Under the pieces are notes generated by a model. The model saw only the letters and a list, made by a program, of their open reading frames with translations, had not been told where the DNA came from and searched no databases. Shown piece after piece: positions 48,843 through 57,212 of a stretch of DNA of 64,000 bases. How positions within the stretch are numbered: the stretch's first letter is position 1; each line of letters begins with the position of its first letter. A program made the translations under genes and the position numbers. The DNA is from Hymenobacter gummosus (lineage in GTDB: Bacteria > Bacteroidota > Bacteroidia > Cytophagales > Hymenobacteraceae): NCBI RefSeq assembly GCF_003970915.1, contig NZ_RXOF01000001.1, forward strand, positions 558,001 to 622,000. The letters run 5' to 3'.

Positions 48843-49298
48843 ATGATTTCCCCCCTTACGCCCCAGCAGGAAGCCGACCTCGTGGCCGCCATCCGGCAGG
48901 CCGAGCTGGCTACCTCGGGCGAAATCCGGGTGCATCTGGAAGACGACTGCCCCACGCCCGAGCCCATGGACCGGGCGGCGCAGGTGTTCAGTCAGCTCGG
49001 GATGCACCGCACGGCCCAGCGCAACGGCGTGCTTTTCTACGTAGCCTGGCAGACGCGGCAGTTCGCCGTCATCGGCGACGCGGGCATCAACGCCGCCGTG
49101 CCCGACGACTTCTGGGAGCGGACCAAGGAGCTGGTGCTCGACTCCTTCCGCCGCCAGCAGTACGTGCAGGGCCTGCAGCAGGGCATTCAGCTGGCCGGTG
49201 AGCAGCTGCGCCGCTATTTCCCCTACGACGCGGCCACCGACCAGAACGAACTGGACGACTCCATTTCCTACGGCGCCCCGAAACCGCCGCGCCCATGA
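48843..49298 (+). CDS. TPM domain protein (151 aa)
   Basis: Cytosolic TPM (TLP18.3/Psb32/MOLO-1) domain protein. Core motifs are TPQQEADLVAAIRQAELATS, GEIRVHLEDDCP, QRNGVLFYVAWQTRQFAVIG and DAGINAAVPDDFWERTKELV. The activity is not established in this subfamily. No signal peptide is present, unlike the next gene. Its last codon overlaps the next ATG (ATGA), so the two TPM genes are translationally coupled. It lies after lemA and repeat C. Confidence 0.92.
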   Translation: MISPLTPQQEADLVAAIRQAELATSGEIRVHLEDDCPTPEPMDRAAQVFSQLGMHRTAQRNGVLFYVAWQTRQFAVIGDAGINAAVPDDFWERTKELVLDSFRRQQYVQGLQQGIQLAGEQLRRYFPYDAATDQNELDDSISYGAPKPPRP

Positions 49299-50113
49299 GC
49301 CTCTCCCCCACTTTCCGGCCGTTGCGCCTGCCCCTGGCCTGGCTGCTGACGCTGTGCCTGCTACTGGCCGGCGCGGCGCGGGGTCAGGGCATTCCGCCCC
49401 GTCCCTCGCCCCCGCGCCTGGTCAACGACCTGGCCGGCCTGCTGACGCCCGAGCAGGAGCAGGCCCTGGAGCAGAAGCTGGTGGCCTACAACGACAGCAC
49501 ATCCTCGCAGCTGGCCATCGTGACGGTGCCCACCATCGGCGACGACGAAATAGCCAACTACGCCCAGCGGCTGTTTGAAAGCTGGGGCATCGGGCAGAAG
49601 GGCAAGGACAACGGCCTGCTCATTCTGGTGGCCCAGCAGGAGCGCAAGGTGAACATCCACACCGGCTACGGCCTGGAAGGCGCCGTGCCCGACGTGCTGG
49701 CCAAGCGCATCATCGAAAACGTCGTCGTGCCGGCCTTCAAGGCCAACCAGTACTACGACGGCCTCGACGGGGCCGTGGACCGCCTCATTGCCCTGGCCGC
49801 CGGCGAGTACAAAGCCGAACCCAGCCGGCGTACCTCGGCCGACTACTCCGAGGACGGCGGCAGCGGCTGGCTGTTCTGGGTGGTTATCGGGGTGCTGGTG
49901 CTCTTCCTGATTCTGCGCAGCCGCGGGGGCGGCCGGGGCGGCGGCGGACGCCGCAGCGGTGGCTTCGGCGGCGGCTTCTTCCCGCCCATCATCCTCGGTG
50001 GCGGGGGTGGCTTCGGCGGCGGAGGCGGCTGGGGCGGTGGAGGTGGCGGCGGAGGCTTTGGCGGCTTCGGCGGCGGCTCCTCCGGCGGCGGCGGCGCCTC
50101 GGGCAGTTGGTAA
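49295..50113 (+). CDS. TPM domain membrane protein with Gly-rich tail (272 aa)
   Basis: Signal peptide (LAWLLTLCLLLAGAARGQ), periplasmic TPM domain (LVNDLAGLLTPEQEQALEQK, QLAIVTVPTIGDDEIANYAQ, NGLLILVAQQERKVNIHTGY), then one helix about 190-208 (LFWVVIGVLVLFLILR). A long low-complexity tail of Gly with Phe and Trp (GGGGGFGGGGGWGGG) ends in SGSW. The tail is usual for this subfamily. With lemA it is thought to belong to an envelope-stress or membrane-associated set, but the role is unproven. It is followed by nested repeat B2. Confidence 0.93.
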   Translation: MSLSPTFRPLRLPLAWLLTLCLLLAGAARGQGIPPRPSPPRLVNDLAGLLTPEQEQALEQKLVAYNDSTSSQLAIVTVPTIGDDEIANYAQRLFESWGIGQKGKDNGLLILVAQQERKVNIHTGYGLEGAVPDVLAKRIIENVVVPAFKANQYYDGLDGAVDRLIALAAGEYKAEPSRRTSADYSEDGGSGWLFWVVIGVLVLFLILRSRGGGRGGGGRRSGGFGGGFFPPIILGGGGGFGGGGGWGGGGGGGGFGGFGGGSSGGGGASGSW

Positions 50114-50114
50114 G

Positions 50115-50295
50115 CGGTGAAATAGTGAGGTGGTGAAATGGTGAGTTTGACGTTCACGCGGCTCTATTCGCACCAATAGCTGCCTTGCCAAATCAAGAAT
50201 GCCAAACGGCCCCGGTAACCAGTGTTACCGGGGCCGTTTGCGCATTCAGGGCCGCTTGAACGTCAACTCACCATTTCACCACCTCACCATTTCAC
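50115..50295. repeat. Nested inverted repeat, family B copy 2, with inner terminator
   Basis: The outer arms (about 50115-50153 and 50257-50295) are GTGAAATAGTGAGGTGG / GTGAAATGGTGAG words meeting TTGACGTTC and GAACGTCAA. Inside is a perfect 16-bp hairpin, 50204-50219 and 50224-50239 (AAACGGCCCCGGTAAC type, loop CAGT), that can terminate both convergent neighbours. GCGCATTCAGGGCC next to it is the reverse complement of the same element in B1 (13910-14073), so the two copies lie in opposite orientation. Confidence 0.83.
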
Positions 50296-50934
50296 CTAAT
50301 GGTCACTCTGCACGCCGGCGCGGATGGGGACGGGCAGGTGGTTTTCGGCGGGCGGAATGGGGCAGGAATACTGGCTGCTGTAGGCGCAGTAGGGATTGTA
50401 GGCGCGGTTGAAGTCCAGCCAGATGGTGTGGCCCTTGGGCACGCGCAAATCGAGGTAGCGGCCGCCGCCGTAGGAGTCGTGGCCGTTGGTAGGGTCGGTG
50501 AAGGGTAAAAAGAGGTAGTCCTCGTAGCCGGGCTTCTGCTTGAGGTTCAGGCTTTCGTACACGTTGAGTTTCAGCACCTGACCCAGCAGGGTGAAGTGCA
50601 GCTCCCCGTACTTGCGGTACACGGCCTGGCGCGGCGTGGTGGTTTTCATCACGAAGGGCGCCGAGGTGGAGTCGCGCAGCAGCCGGGCTTCCACGTAGTA
50701 GCGGTAATCGGCGGGGAAGAAGGGTAAGGCTTTGAACGTGGCCTGCGCGTCGGCGGGCAGCGGGGTGCGGGCCGGGTCGCGGTACTCGGCGTTCAGCTCC
50801 TGCTGGAAGGCCTGCACCGTCTGCGCGTGCTCGGCGGCGCTCAGGTGGGCGGGCAGCACCTGGGCCGGGGCCGCCAGCACCGATGCAGCCACCAGAGCCC
50901 CGGCGGTCAGGGCCCGACAAATTAGTGAGTTCAT
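50296..50934 (-). CDS. DUF1684 family protein (212 aa)
   Basis: Exported protein with signal peptide (LICRALTAGALVAASVLAAP then AQ). The DUF1684 signature is complete: FFPADYRYYVEARLLRDST, GELHFTLLGQVLKLNVYES, FLPFTDPTNGHDSYGGGRYL, IWLDFNRAYNPYCAYSSQYS and CPIPPAENHLPVPIRAGV. The Asn-Pro-Tyr-Cys-Ala-Tyr and Cys-Pro-x-Pro-Pro-x-Glu-Asn motifs are invariant in the family and may form its active or metal site; the function is unknown. It is convergent with the TPM gene across repeat B2. Confidence 0.93.
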   Translation of the reverse strand: MNSLICRALTAGALVAASVLAAPAQVLPAHLSAAEHAQTVQAFQQELNAEYRDPARTPLPADAQATFKALPFFPADYRYYVEARLLRDSTSAPFVMKTTTPRQAVYRKYGELHFTLLGQVLKLNVYESLNLKQKPGYEDYLFLPFTDPTNGHDSYGGGRYLDLRVPKGHTIWLDFNRAYNPYCAYSSQYSCPIPPAENHLPVPIRAGVQSDH

Positions 50935-51010
50935 GCCGCAAGTTACGGCCGGTCAAGGTCTAAGAACCGCCGCCCCAAGGGCCCGGCCACAGCCACGAAA
51001 CGGAACTGCG

Positions 51011-51652
51011 CTACTGCTCGCCTGCTTGGCCCCGCGCGGCAGCGGCGTCCGGCGGCGTCACCTGCTGGTACACGGGCAGCGCGTAGAAGGGCCGCAGCAG
51101 CCGCACGACGTCCAGCGCGTCGGCCACGGCCTGGTGAGCCACGGTAGTGTCCTCGAACCGGGCGCGGGCCTTGCAGATGCTCATGGTGGGCAGCCGGGAG
51201 TCCTTGTGCCAGTTCAGATAGAAGGCGGCGGGGTCCAGCAGGGCGGGCTCGGCGCGCACCAGAGTGCCCCAGCCGGGCAGCTGGCGCAGAAACAGCAAGT
51301 CGAAGGAACCGATGTTTTTGCCGGCCAACGTCACGGCCACGCGGTCCTTCTTGTCGGGCCGGAAGCCCTGCTGCAGCAGCCACGCGCGCAGCTGGGGCAG
51401 CAGCTCGGCGGCCGTGCACACGTCGGGCTGGTCCGGTTCGGCCTCGGCCAGCTCCTGCAGCAGGCCCGCGTTCAGGGCCAGGGCGCCGGCCGTGCCCACG
51501 TACTCGGCATGGCGCACGGCCCGGCGGAAGGTAGGCAGCTCCGCCAGCGGCCGCAGGCGCTTGGTATCCTCCACCACGGCCGCCAGCTCGATAATCTGGT
51601 GCCGCTCGGGCTGGTTGCCGGTCATTTCGAGGTCGAGGGAAACGTAGCGCAT
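51011..51652 (-). CDS. DEDD-type 3'-5' exonuclease (oligoribonuclease/RNase T-like, 213 aa)
   Basis: The start at 51652 gives MRYVSLDLEMTGNQPERHQI with the first D-x-E directly at the N-terminus; the longer open frame upstream has no homology pattern. Later motifs are VTLAGKNIGSFDLLFLRQLP (second Asp) and TTVAHQAVADALDVVRLLRP (H-x4-D). This fits a DEDDh exonuclease acting on nucleic-acid ends in the cytosol. The substrate is uncertain: it is longer than oligoribonuclease and lacks polymerase fusion domains. The 245-bp gap upstream holds an A/T-rich palindrome, GGTAAAGTTGTTTACTA, near 51756-51772, a possible operator. Confidence 0.85.
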   Translation of the reverse strand: MRYVSLDLEMTGNQPERHQIIELAAVVEDTKRLRPLAELPTFRRAVRHAEYVGTAGALALNAGLLQELAEAEPDQPDVCTAAELLPQLRAWLLQQGFRPDKKDRVAVTLAGKNIGSFDLLFLRQLPGWGTLVRAEPALLDPAAFYLNWHKDSRLPTMSICKARARFEDTTVAHQAVADALDVVRLLRPFYALPVYQQVTPPDAAAARGQAGEQ

Positions 51653-51846
51653 AGGCTGATTCCTACGGCCCGCGCCATTCAGGTGTTGGCCGCACGGCTG
51701 TTGAACCCCTACAGCTTTTTGGTAAATCTGCTTACCAATGCGGCCTTTTCCACAAGTGGTAAAGTTGTTTACTACCCTCAAAAACGCCCTCCACCAGTCC
51801 AGTAAACATACTGCAGGGGGCCGCAGCCACCGCTAATACCCCACAA

Positions 51847-51876
51847 AAAAGCCCCGGCCTTACAGCCAGGGCTTTT
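51847..51876 (-). terminator. Intrinsic terminator of the delta-60 repeat gene at 51898
   Basis: The stem is 51847-51858 with 51865-51876 (AAAAGCCC plus GGC, one mismatch), followed on the minus strand by TTTTTTGTGG. It lies 22 bp after the gene's stop. Confidence 0.78.
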
Positions 51877-51897
51877 CTAGGTGTTGCGGATGGTTTC

Positions 51898-54408
51898 TTA
51901 CTCGATAACCACGCGGCGCGTGACCGGCCCGGCGGCATAATCGACGCGCAGCAGGTACACCCCGGCAGGCAGGCCTTGCAGGTCCAGGGCAAGGGCGGCC
52001 GCGGGGCGGGCCAGGGTGCGCACGGGCCGGCCCAGCGCGTCGAGCAGGGCCAGCTGCCGGGGCTGGGCCTGGGCGTCGAGGCGCAGGTGCAGCTGGCCGT
52101 GGGCCGGCACCGGCCAAGCCTGCAGCATGGCCGCGGCCTGCGCGGACGTCACGGCCAGCACGTTGGCGGCGAGCAGGCGGGCAATGCCGATGCGCGGGGA
52201 GTTGGCAATGCGCTCAAACGAGCCCGCCACGAGCAGGGCCCCGTCGGGCTGTACCAGGATGCGGCTCACTTCGTAGACGTTGGGGGTGCTGGCATCAAAG
52301 GAAGGGTCCAGGCCGCCGTCGGGCAGCACCCGCTTGAGGCTGCGGTAGTCGCTGTCGAACACCACGCGCTGGTTGGGCTGCAGGGCCGCCACCTGAATAA
52401 GATCCAGCGTCGCGCTCAGACCCGACACAAAGGTGGGGTCGGGCTGGCCGTTGGGCAGCAGCCGGCCAATGGCGGCCGCGGGCACGCCGTTGAGGTCGGG
52501 GAAGTAGCCGTACACCAGCACCCGCCCGTCGGGGTAACGCTCCATGCCGTACACGGCCGAATACAGGTCGCTCGACGTGATGGTGGTAAACGACGCGTCG
52601 GGGGCGCCGTTGGGCAGCAGGCGCCGCACCAGTTCGGTGCCGTAGTCGGAGCTGATGAGGATTTTGCCGTCGGGCAGGGGCAGCAGATTGGTGAGGTACG
52701 AGCCCGACAGCGGCTGGAAGGTTGGCTCCAGCTGCCCGGTCGCGCCCGACAGGCGCACCAGGTTATGATAGTTGCTGTTGCCGGGGTAGTAGAAGATGCC
52801 GCTGGCCAGGATATCTCCGTTGGGCAGCAGCGCCGTCTTCTGCACCTGCCCGCCCGTAAACGTCGCTGTGTTGGGGCGGAACGGCGGATCAAAGCTGGTA
52901 TCGAGGCTGCCATCGGCGAGGAGGCGGGCCAGGCCGGCCCGCGGCGCCGGCCCAACGAAGGCGAAGTCGCCGCCCACCAGAATCTTGCCGTCGGGCTGCA
53001 CCAGCACGTTGCGCCCGTTGGCGGCGTTCTGCGTGCCCAGCAGCGGGGAGTTGACGGCGAAACCGGCGTCCACGGTGCCGTCGGGGTTGAGGCGCGCCAG
53101 GTTGCGCACGGCCGCGCCGTTGACGTCGGTGAAGTTGCCGATGATAACCATCTTGCCGTCGGGCTGCAGGGCCACGTCGTGCACGTTGCCGGCCGCCCGC
53201 AGCTGCGGCGCGAAGCTGGGGTCGTAGGTGCCGTCGGCATTAAGCAGGGCCACCCCTACCGGCATGCTGGTAAACGAAGCCATCCGCGTGGGCGTGCCGG
53301 CCGCCAGGATCTGCCCGTTGGGCAGCGGCGCGAAGGAGTTGAAGCGGCCGATGTCGCCGAAGGAGGACACGTGCCAGCCGCTGACCACCGCCCCGCTGCT
53401 CGACAGCCGCGCCACCCGGCTCTGCGTGCTCACCCCGCCGTTGGACGACACCAGCAGGCTACCGTCGGGCAGCACCACCAGGCTGCGGCCGTTGTTCATG
53501 GTATTGCCCGTGGCCAGCGTTGCGGGCGGGTTGAAGGACGTATCCAGGGCACCGGTGCTGGTCAGGCGCACGACGGGCGTACTGCCGCCCATCAGACGCG
53601 TGCCGTTGAAGGTGCCCACCAGAATCTTGCCGTCGGGCTGCACGGCCAAGGCCCCCACCAGCGCCGAGCTGAGCACGGCGGGCGCAAAGGAGGCATCGAG
53701 CGAGCCGTCGGCGTTCAGGCGGGCCAGGGCGCGGCGGGGCTGCCCGGCCACGGTGCTGAACGAGCCGCCCACCAGCAGCTTGCCGTCGGGCTGCCGGGCC
53801 AGCTTGGGCGCAAACGTCTGCCCGCCCAGCCCGGCGCCCAGCGCCGTCAGGAAAGCCTGATCGGGCGTGCCGTCGGCGTTGAGGCGGACCAGGCCGCTGG
53901 CCGGCACGCCGGCAAAGCTGCCAAAGGTACCGGCCACCAGAATCTTGCCGTCGGGCTGCACCAGCAGGCTGGAGATGGTGCCGTTAACGGGCTGCTGCTG
54001 GGCAAAGCTGGCGTCGGGCGCACCGCTGGGCAGCAGCCGCACCAAGGCCCCGTAGTCCTGCCCACCCAGCTCGATGCCGGCCGGCGCGGCCACCAGCAGA
54101 CGCCCGGCGGCGTCCTCAGCCACGGCCAGCGGCATCCACTTGAACCCGGACACGGCGCCGTTGAAGGCCACGTCGGGCTGGCCGCTGGCGGTGTAGCGCA
54201 CCAAGCCCGTGCTGGTGCTGCCTTCGGCCACGCGGCTGGTGTTGCTCAGGATCAGGCGGCCGCCGCCGCTGAGCAGCAGCACGTCCTGCGCCGCCGCCGG
54301 CTGGTAGATTTCGGCAGGATAGAATGCGGGGTCGGCCGTCTGGGCCTGTGCCGGCTGCCGCAGCAGCCACAGCGCCAGCATCAGAAAGAGTAAACGGGTA
54401 CGCTTCAT
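51898..54408 (-). CDS. Delta-60 repeat protein with type IX sorting domain, paralogue 1 (836 aa)
   Basis: Secreted or cell-surface beta-propeller-like protein. Signal peptide LFLMLALWLLRQPAQAQ, then about a dozen or more delta-60 repeats of some 50 residues with the phrase VQPDGKILVGGTF or LNADGTPDQAFL. The C-terminal 75 residues are a type-A type IX sorting domain (AWPVPAHGQLHLRLDAQAQP, then LLDALGRPVRTL, LPAGVYLLRVDYAAGPVTRR), to be removed on export. It is the most divergent of three tandem paralogues in its last 60 bases. The gene is cotranscribed or independently read on the minus strand; the gap to the upstream paralogue is 114 bp. The ligand or role is unknown. Confidence 0.9.
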   Translation of the reverse strand: MKRTRLLFLMLALWLLRQPAQAQTADPAFYPAEIYQPAAAQDVLLLSGGGRLILSNTSRVAEGSTSTGLVRYTASGQPDVAFNGAVSGFKWMPLAVAEDAAGRLLVAAPAGIELGGQDYGALVRLLPSGAPDASFAQQQPVNGTISSLLVQPDGKILVAGTFGSFAGVPASGLVRLNADGTPDQAFLTALGAGLGGQTFAPKLARQPDGKLLVGGSFSTVAGQPRRALARLNADGSLDASFAPAVLSSALVGALAVQPDGKILVGTFNGTRLMGGSTPVVRLTSTGALDTSFNPPATLATGNTMNNGRSLVVLPDGSLLVSSNGGVSTQSRVARLSSSGAVVSGWHVSSFGDIGRFNSFAPLPNGQILAAGTPTRMASFTSMPVGVALLNADGTYDPSFAPQLRAAGNVHDVALQPDGKMVIIGNFTDVNGAAVRNLARLNPDGTVDAGFAVNSPLLGTQNAANGRNVLVQPDGKILVGGDFAFVGPAPRAGLARLLADGSLDTSFDPPFRPNTATFTGGQVQKTALLPNGDILASGIFYYPGNSNYHNLVRLSGATGQLEPTFQPLSGSYLTNLLPLPDGKILISSDYGTELVRRLLPNGAPDASFTTITSSDLYSAVYGMERYPDGRVLVYGYFPDLNGVPAAAIGRLLPNGQPDPTFVSGLSATLDLIQVAALQPNQRVVFDSDYRSLKRVLPDGGLDPSFDASTPNVYEVSRILVQPDGALLVAGSFERIANSPRIGIARLLAANVLAVTSAQAAAMLQAWPVPAHGQLHLRLDAQAQPRQLALLDALGRPVRTLARPAAALALDLQGLPAGVYLLRVDYAAGPVTRRVVIE

Positions 54409-54522
54409 ATAAAGAATGAGAAGGAATTCAACTGGGACATGCGCCAGGGCTAAGTGGCCACGGGCAAGAGGTTGTACAAACTGTTAAGAAGACCCGCCCG
54501 GCAGCCAGTAGCCGGCCGGCGG

Positions 54523-57027
54523 TTATTCTATGACCACGCGGCGCGTCACCGGCCCATCGGCGTAGTCGACGCGCAGCAGGTACACCCCGGCGGGCAGCTG
54601 GGTTGTATCCAGGGTAGACGTTTCGGTCGGCATGCTCTGCTGCTGCACTATCTGTCCCAGGGCATTGAGTAAGGTCAGGGAGCGGGGGCGCAGGCCCGGG
54701 GCCTGCACATGCAGGAGCCCGCGGCTGGGGTTGGGGTACACGCGCAGGGCGGCAGCGCGTCGGCTGCCGGCCGCCAGCACTCCGGCACTCTGCAGGCGCA
54801 CCAGCCCCGTCACGGCTTGCTGCCCGGCGCGTTCCAGCAGCCCGGCTACCAGGATTTTCCCGTTGCTGTCCACGGCCACGTCCTGGACGTAGGTGGAGGT
54901 GCCGCTGGAGGTACTGGAGCCGAAAAAAGCCGGGTCGAATGTGGTATCCAGCCGGCCGTCGGGCTGCAGGCGCACCAGCGGGTAGTACAGATTAGGAGCG
55001 ACGCTGGGCAGATGCATTATACCGCCCACCAGCAAGTAATCATCGGGCTGCACGGCCATGGCCCGCACTCCATTTTCGTAAACGGCCACCAGGTATTGCT
55101 CAATGGGCGTGCTGAATGTCGGGTCGAGGGCGCCGGTCGGGCTGAGTCGCACTAGCGCGCTGTTGGAAGTATAGCTGTTGGTAGCCAGCACGTAGGCGCC
55201 GGAGCGCTGCCGGGTGATGCCGGTAATGTCGTACACCGAGCGGACCGCATTGGCGGCCAGCGTGCTGAAGGGCGCGTCGTCGGCCCCAGTGGGCAGTACC
55301 CGCCGAACGACGCAAAAGGTTCTGGCCGCGTCGATACCGTAGTAGAGCACGTTGCCGTCGGCCTGCAACCAGCCGCCGTCCAGGCCGTCCAGCTGCCCGG
55401 CCAGCAGGGGCGAAAAGCCCGTATCCGGGCTGCCGTCGGCGTTCATGCGGGTGAGAAAGCGCCGCCCGCCCGCGTCGGGCAAGTCGCCGCCCACGACGAT
55501 TTTACCATCGGGCTGAACGGCCAGCAGGTTGATTTCGCCGCCGTTGGTGGGCGGCAGGCCCGGCCCGGGGCTAAACGCGGCATCCTCGGCGCCGGCGGTG
55601 GTCAGACGGGCGAAGGTGAGCAGGCCGCGGCCGTTCGTGACGCCCACGCCCGCCAGCAGCACCTTGCCATCGGGCTGCACCGCCAGTTGCTCCACGCCCC
55701 AGCCCCCGCTCCGCGGCATACGCACCGCAAAAGTCGGATCGACGCGGCCGTCGGGCAGCAGGCGCGCCACGCGGTCGGTCACGTGCCCGCCGACGGTGTT
55801 GAAGGCACCGGCCACCAGCAGCTTGCCGTCGGCCTGTACGGCCACTTTAGCTACGGCCCCGGGCAGCTGCAGGCGGGGAGCAAAGCCGGCGTCCACGCTG
55901 CCATCGGGCTGCAGCAGCGTCAGCGTGCGGCGCCGCCCGTTGAAATTGCTGAAGATGCCGCCCACGAGCAGCCGCCCGTCGGTCTGCAGGTGCAAGGCTT
56001 GCACCTCACCGTCGGCCCCGGCACCTACCTGAAAAGTCGGGTCCAGCGTGCCGTCGGCCAACAGGCGCAACAGGCGCGGCCCAGGAGTGGGCGTCGGCGC
56101 GAAGCCTCGGAAGCTCACAATCAGCTTGCCGTCGGGCTGCCGGGCCAGCCGCTCGCCCTCTAGGGCCGGGGCAATACCCGCATCCAGCCCAAACGAGGCG
56201 TCCGGGGTTCCATCGGCCAGCAGCCGCAGCACGGCCGGGCGGCCAGCGGCGCCCGGGCCAGTCAGCAGCACACGGCCGTCGGGCTGCAAGACCACGTCGG
56301 CTACCCCGGGAGCATTGGCCACCAACTGAAAGCCGGTGTCGCGGGTGCCGTCGGCGTTCAGGCGTACCAGTGAGGTTTCCGAGGTGCCGCCAAAATACAG
56401 GTAGTCGCCGGCCACCAGCACTTTACCGTCGGGCTGTAGCACCAGCCGCGACACGCTCATGCCCCGGCCCAGCGCGGCCCCGAAGCTGGTATCGGGGGCG
56501 CCATCGGCCAGCAGCCGCACCAAGCCGATGCCCCCGCCGTTGCTGCTGCCAACCAGAAGTTTACCATCGGGCTGCACGACCGCCGCCGAGGGCTGCGCAT
56601 CCGGAATCAGGCCGCTCGGGCTGAAGCTGGCATCGAGCGTGCCATCGGCATTCAGGCGCACGAGGCTGGTGCGCACGGTGGTGCCCTGCTCGTAGCGGGC
56701 ATTCAGCAGCAACAGCTTGCCGCCGGGGAGCAGCAGCAGCTTGTCGGCCCACCGGACCCCGCCCACGTTAGCGTTGAAGGCCTGGTCTAGGGTACCGTCG
56801 GCATTGAAGCGCACCAACCGGGCCTGCGCCACCCCATCGACGCGGGTAAAGTCGCCCAGCACCACGCGCTTGCCGTCGGGCTGCTGGGCCACGTCGCTGA
56901 TGCGGGCCTCGCGGTAATAGTCGCTGAGCTGAAATGTGGGGTCCAGGCTCTGCGCGCGGGCGGCAGGCAATTGGGCAGCCAGGGCCAGCAGCAGGCAGGC
57001 CCCCAGCAGGGGTAGGCGGTTATTCAT
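54523..57027 (-). CDS. Delta-60 repeat protein with type IX sorting domain, paralogue 2 (834 aa)
   Basis: The start at 57027 gives MNNRLPLLGACLLLALAAQL with cleavage after ARAQ; an ATG two codons earlier is also possible. The mature protein begins SLDPTFQLSDYYREARISDV and consists of delta-60 repeats (QPDGKLLVGGIF-type lines, each followed by LxADGTLDxxF). It ends in a sorting domain (YPNPSRGLLHVQAPGLRPRS, LPAGVYLLRVDYADGPVTRR). The last 62 bases of sorting-domain DNA, 54540-54601, are identical to those of paralogue 3 at 57231-57292, which suggests recent gene conversion. It would be exported through the GldKLMN system encoded at the start of the window. Confidence 0.9.
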   Translation of the reverse strand: MNNRLPLLGACLLLALAAQLPAARAQSLDPTFQLSDYYREARISDVAQQPDGKRVVLGDFTRVDGVAQARLVRFNADGTLDQAFNANVGGVRWADKLLLLPGGKLLLLNARYEQGTTVRTSLVRLNADGTLDASFSPSGLIPDAQPSAAVVQPDGKLLVGSSNGGGIGLVRLLADGAPDTSFGAALGRGMSVSRLVLQPDGKVLVAGDYLYFGGTSETSLVRLNADGTRDTGFQLVANAPGVADVVLQPDGRVLLTGPGAAGRPAVLRLLADGTPDASFGLDAGIAPALEGERLARQPDGKLIVSFRGFAPTPTPGPRLLRLLADGTLDPTFQVGAGADGEVQALHLQTDGRLLVGGIFSNFNGRRRTLTLLQPDGSVDAGFAPRLQLPGAVAKVAVQADGKLLVAGAFNTVGGHVTDRVARLLPDGRVDPTFAVRMPRSGGWGVEQLAVQPDGKVLLAGVGVTNGRGLLTFARLTTAGAEDAAFSPGPGLPPTNGGEINLLAVQPDGKIVVGGDLPDAGGRRFLTRMNADGSPDTGFSPLLAGQLDGLDGGWLQADGNVLYYGIDAARTFCVVRRVLPTGADDAPFSTLAANAVRSVYDITGITRQRSGAYVLATNSYTSNSALVRLSPTGALDPTFSTPIEQYLVAVYENGVRAMAVQPDDYLLVGGIMHLPSVAPNLYYPLVRLQPDGRLDTTFDPAFFGSSTSSGTSTYVQDVAVDSNGKILVAGLLERAGQQAVTGLVRLQSAGVLAAGSRRAAALRVYPNPSRGLLHVQAPGLRPRSLTLLNALGQIVQQQSMPTETSTLDTTQLPAGVYLLRVDYADGPVTRRVVIE

Positions 57028-57159
57028 AGGCATAATCGGAAGAGTGAAAAAACACTGCCCCCTCATCCTGGCTGGACGGGGTTTCATAATTGCTCGGCTA
57101 AAGTGCACAAACAATGTCGCTTTACCCGGCCATTGGTTTAGGGGCAGTCCGAAAAAGTC

Positions 57160-57191
57160 CCGGCCGGCGCAGCGGTAGCTGCGCCGGCCGG
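57160..57191 (-). terminator. Intrinsic terminator of delta-60 paralogue 3
   Basis: A perfect 14-bp stem (57160-57173 and 57178-57191, CCGGCCGGCGCAGC type, loop GGTA) is followed on the minus strand by GACTTTTTCGG. It lies 21 bp after the stop. Confidence 0.82.
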
Positions 57192-57212
57192 GGCCACCAA
57201 ATCAGTTTTTTG

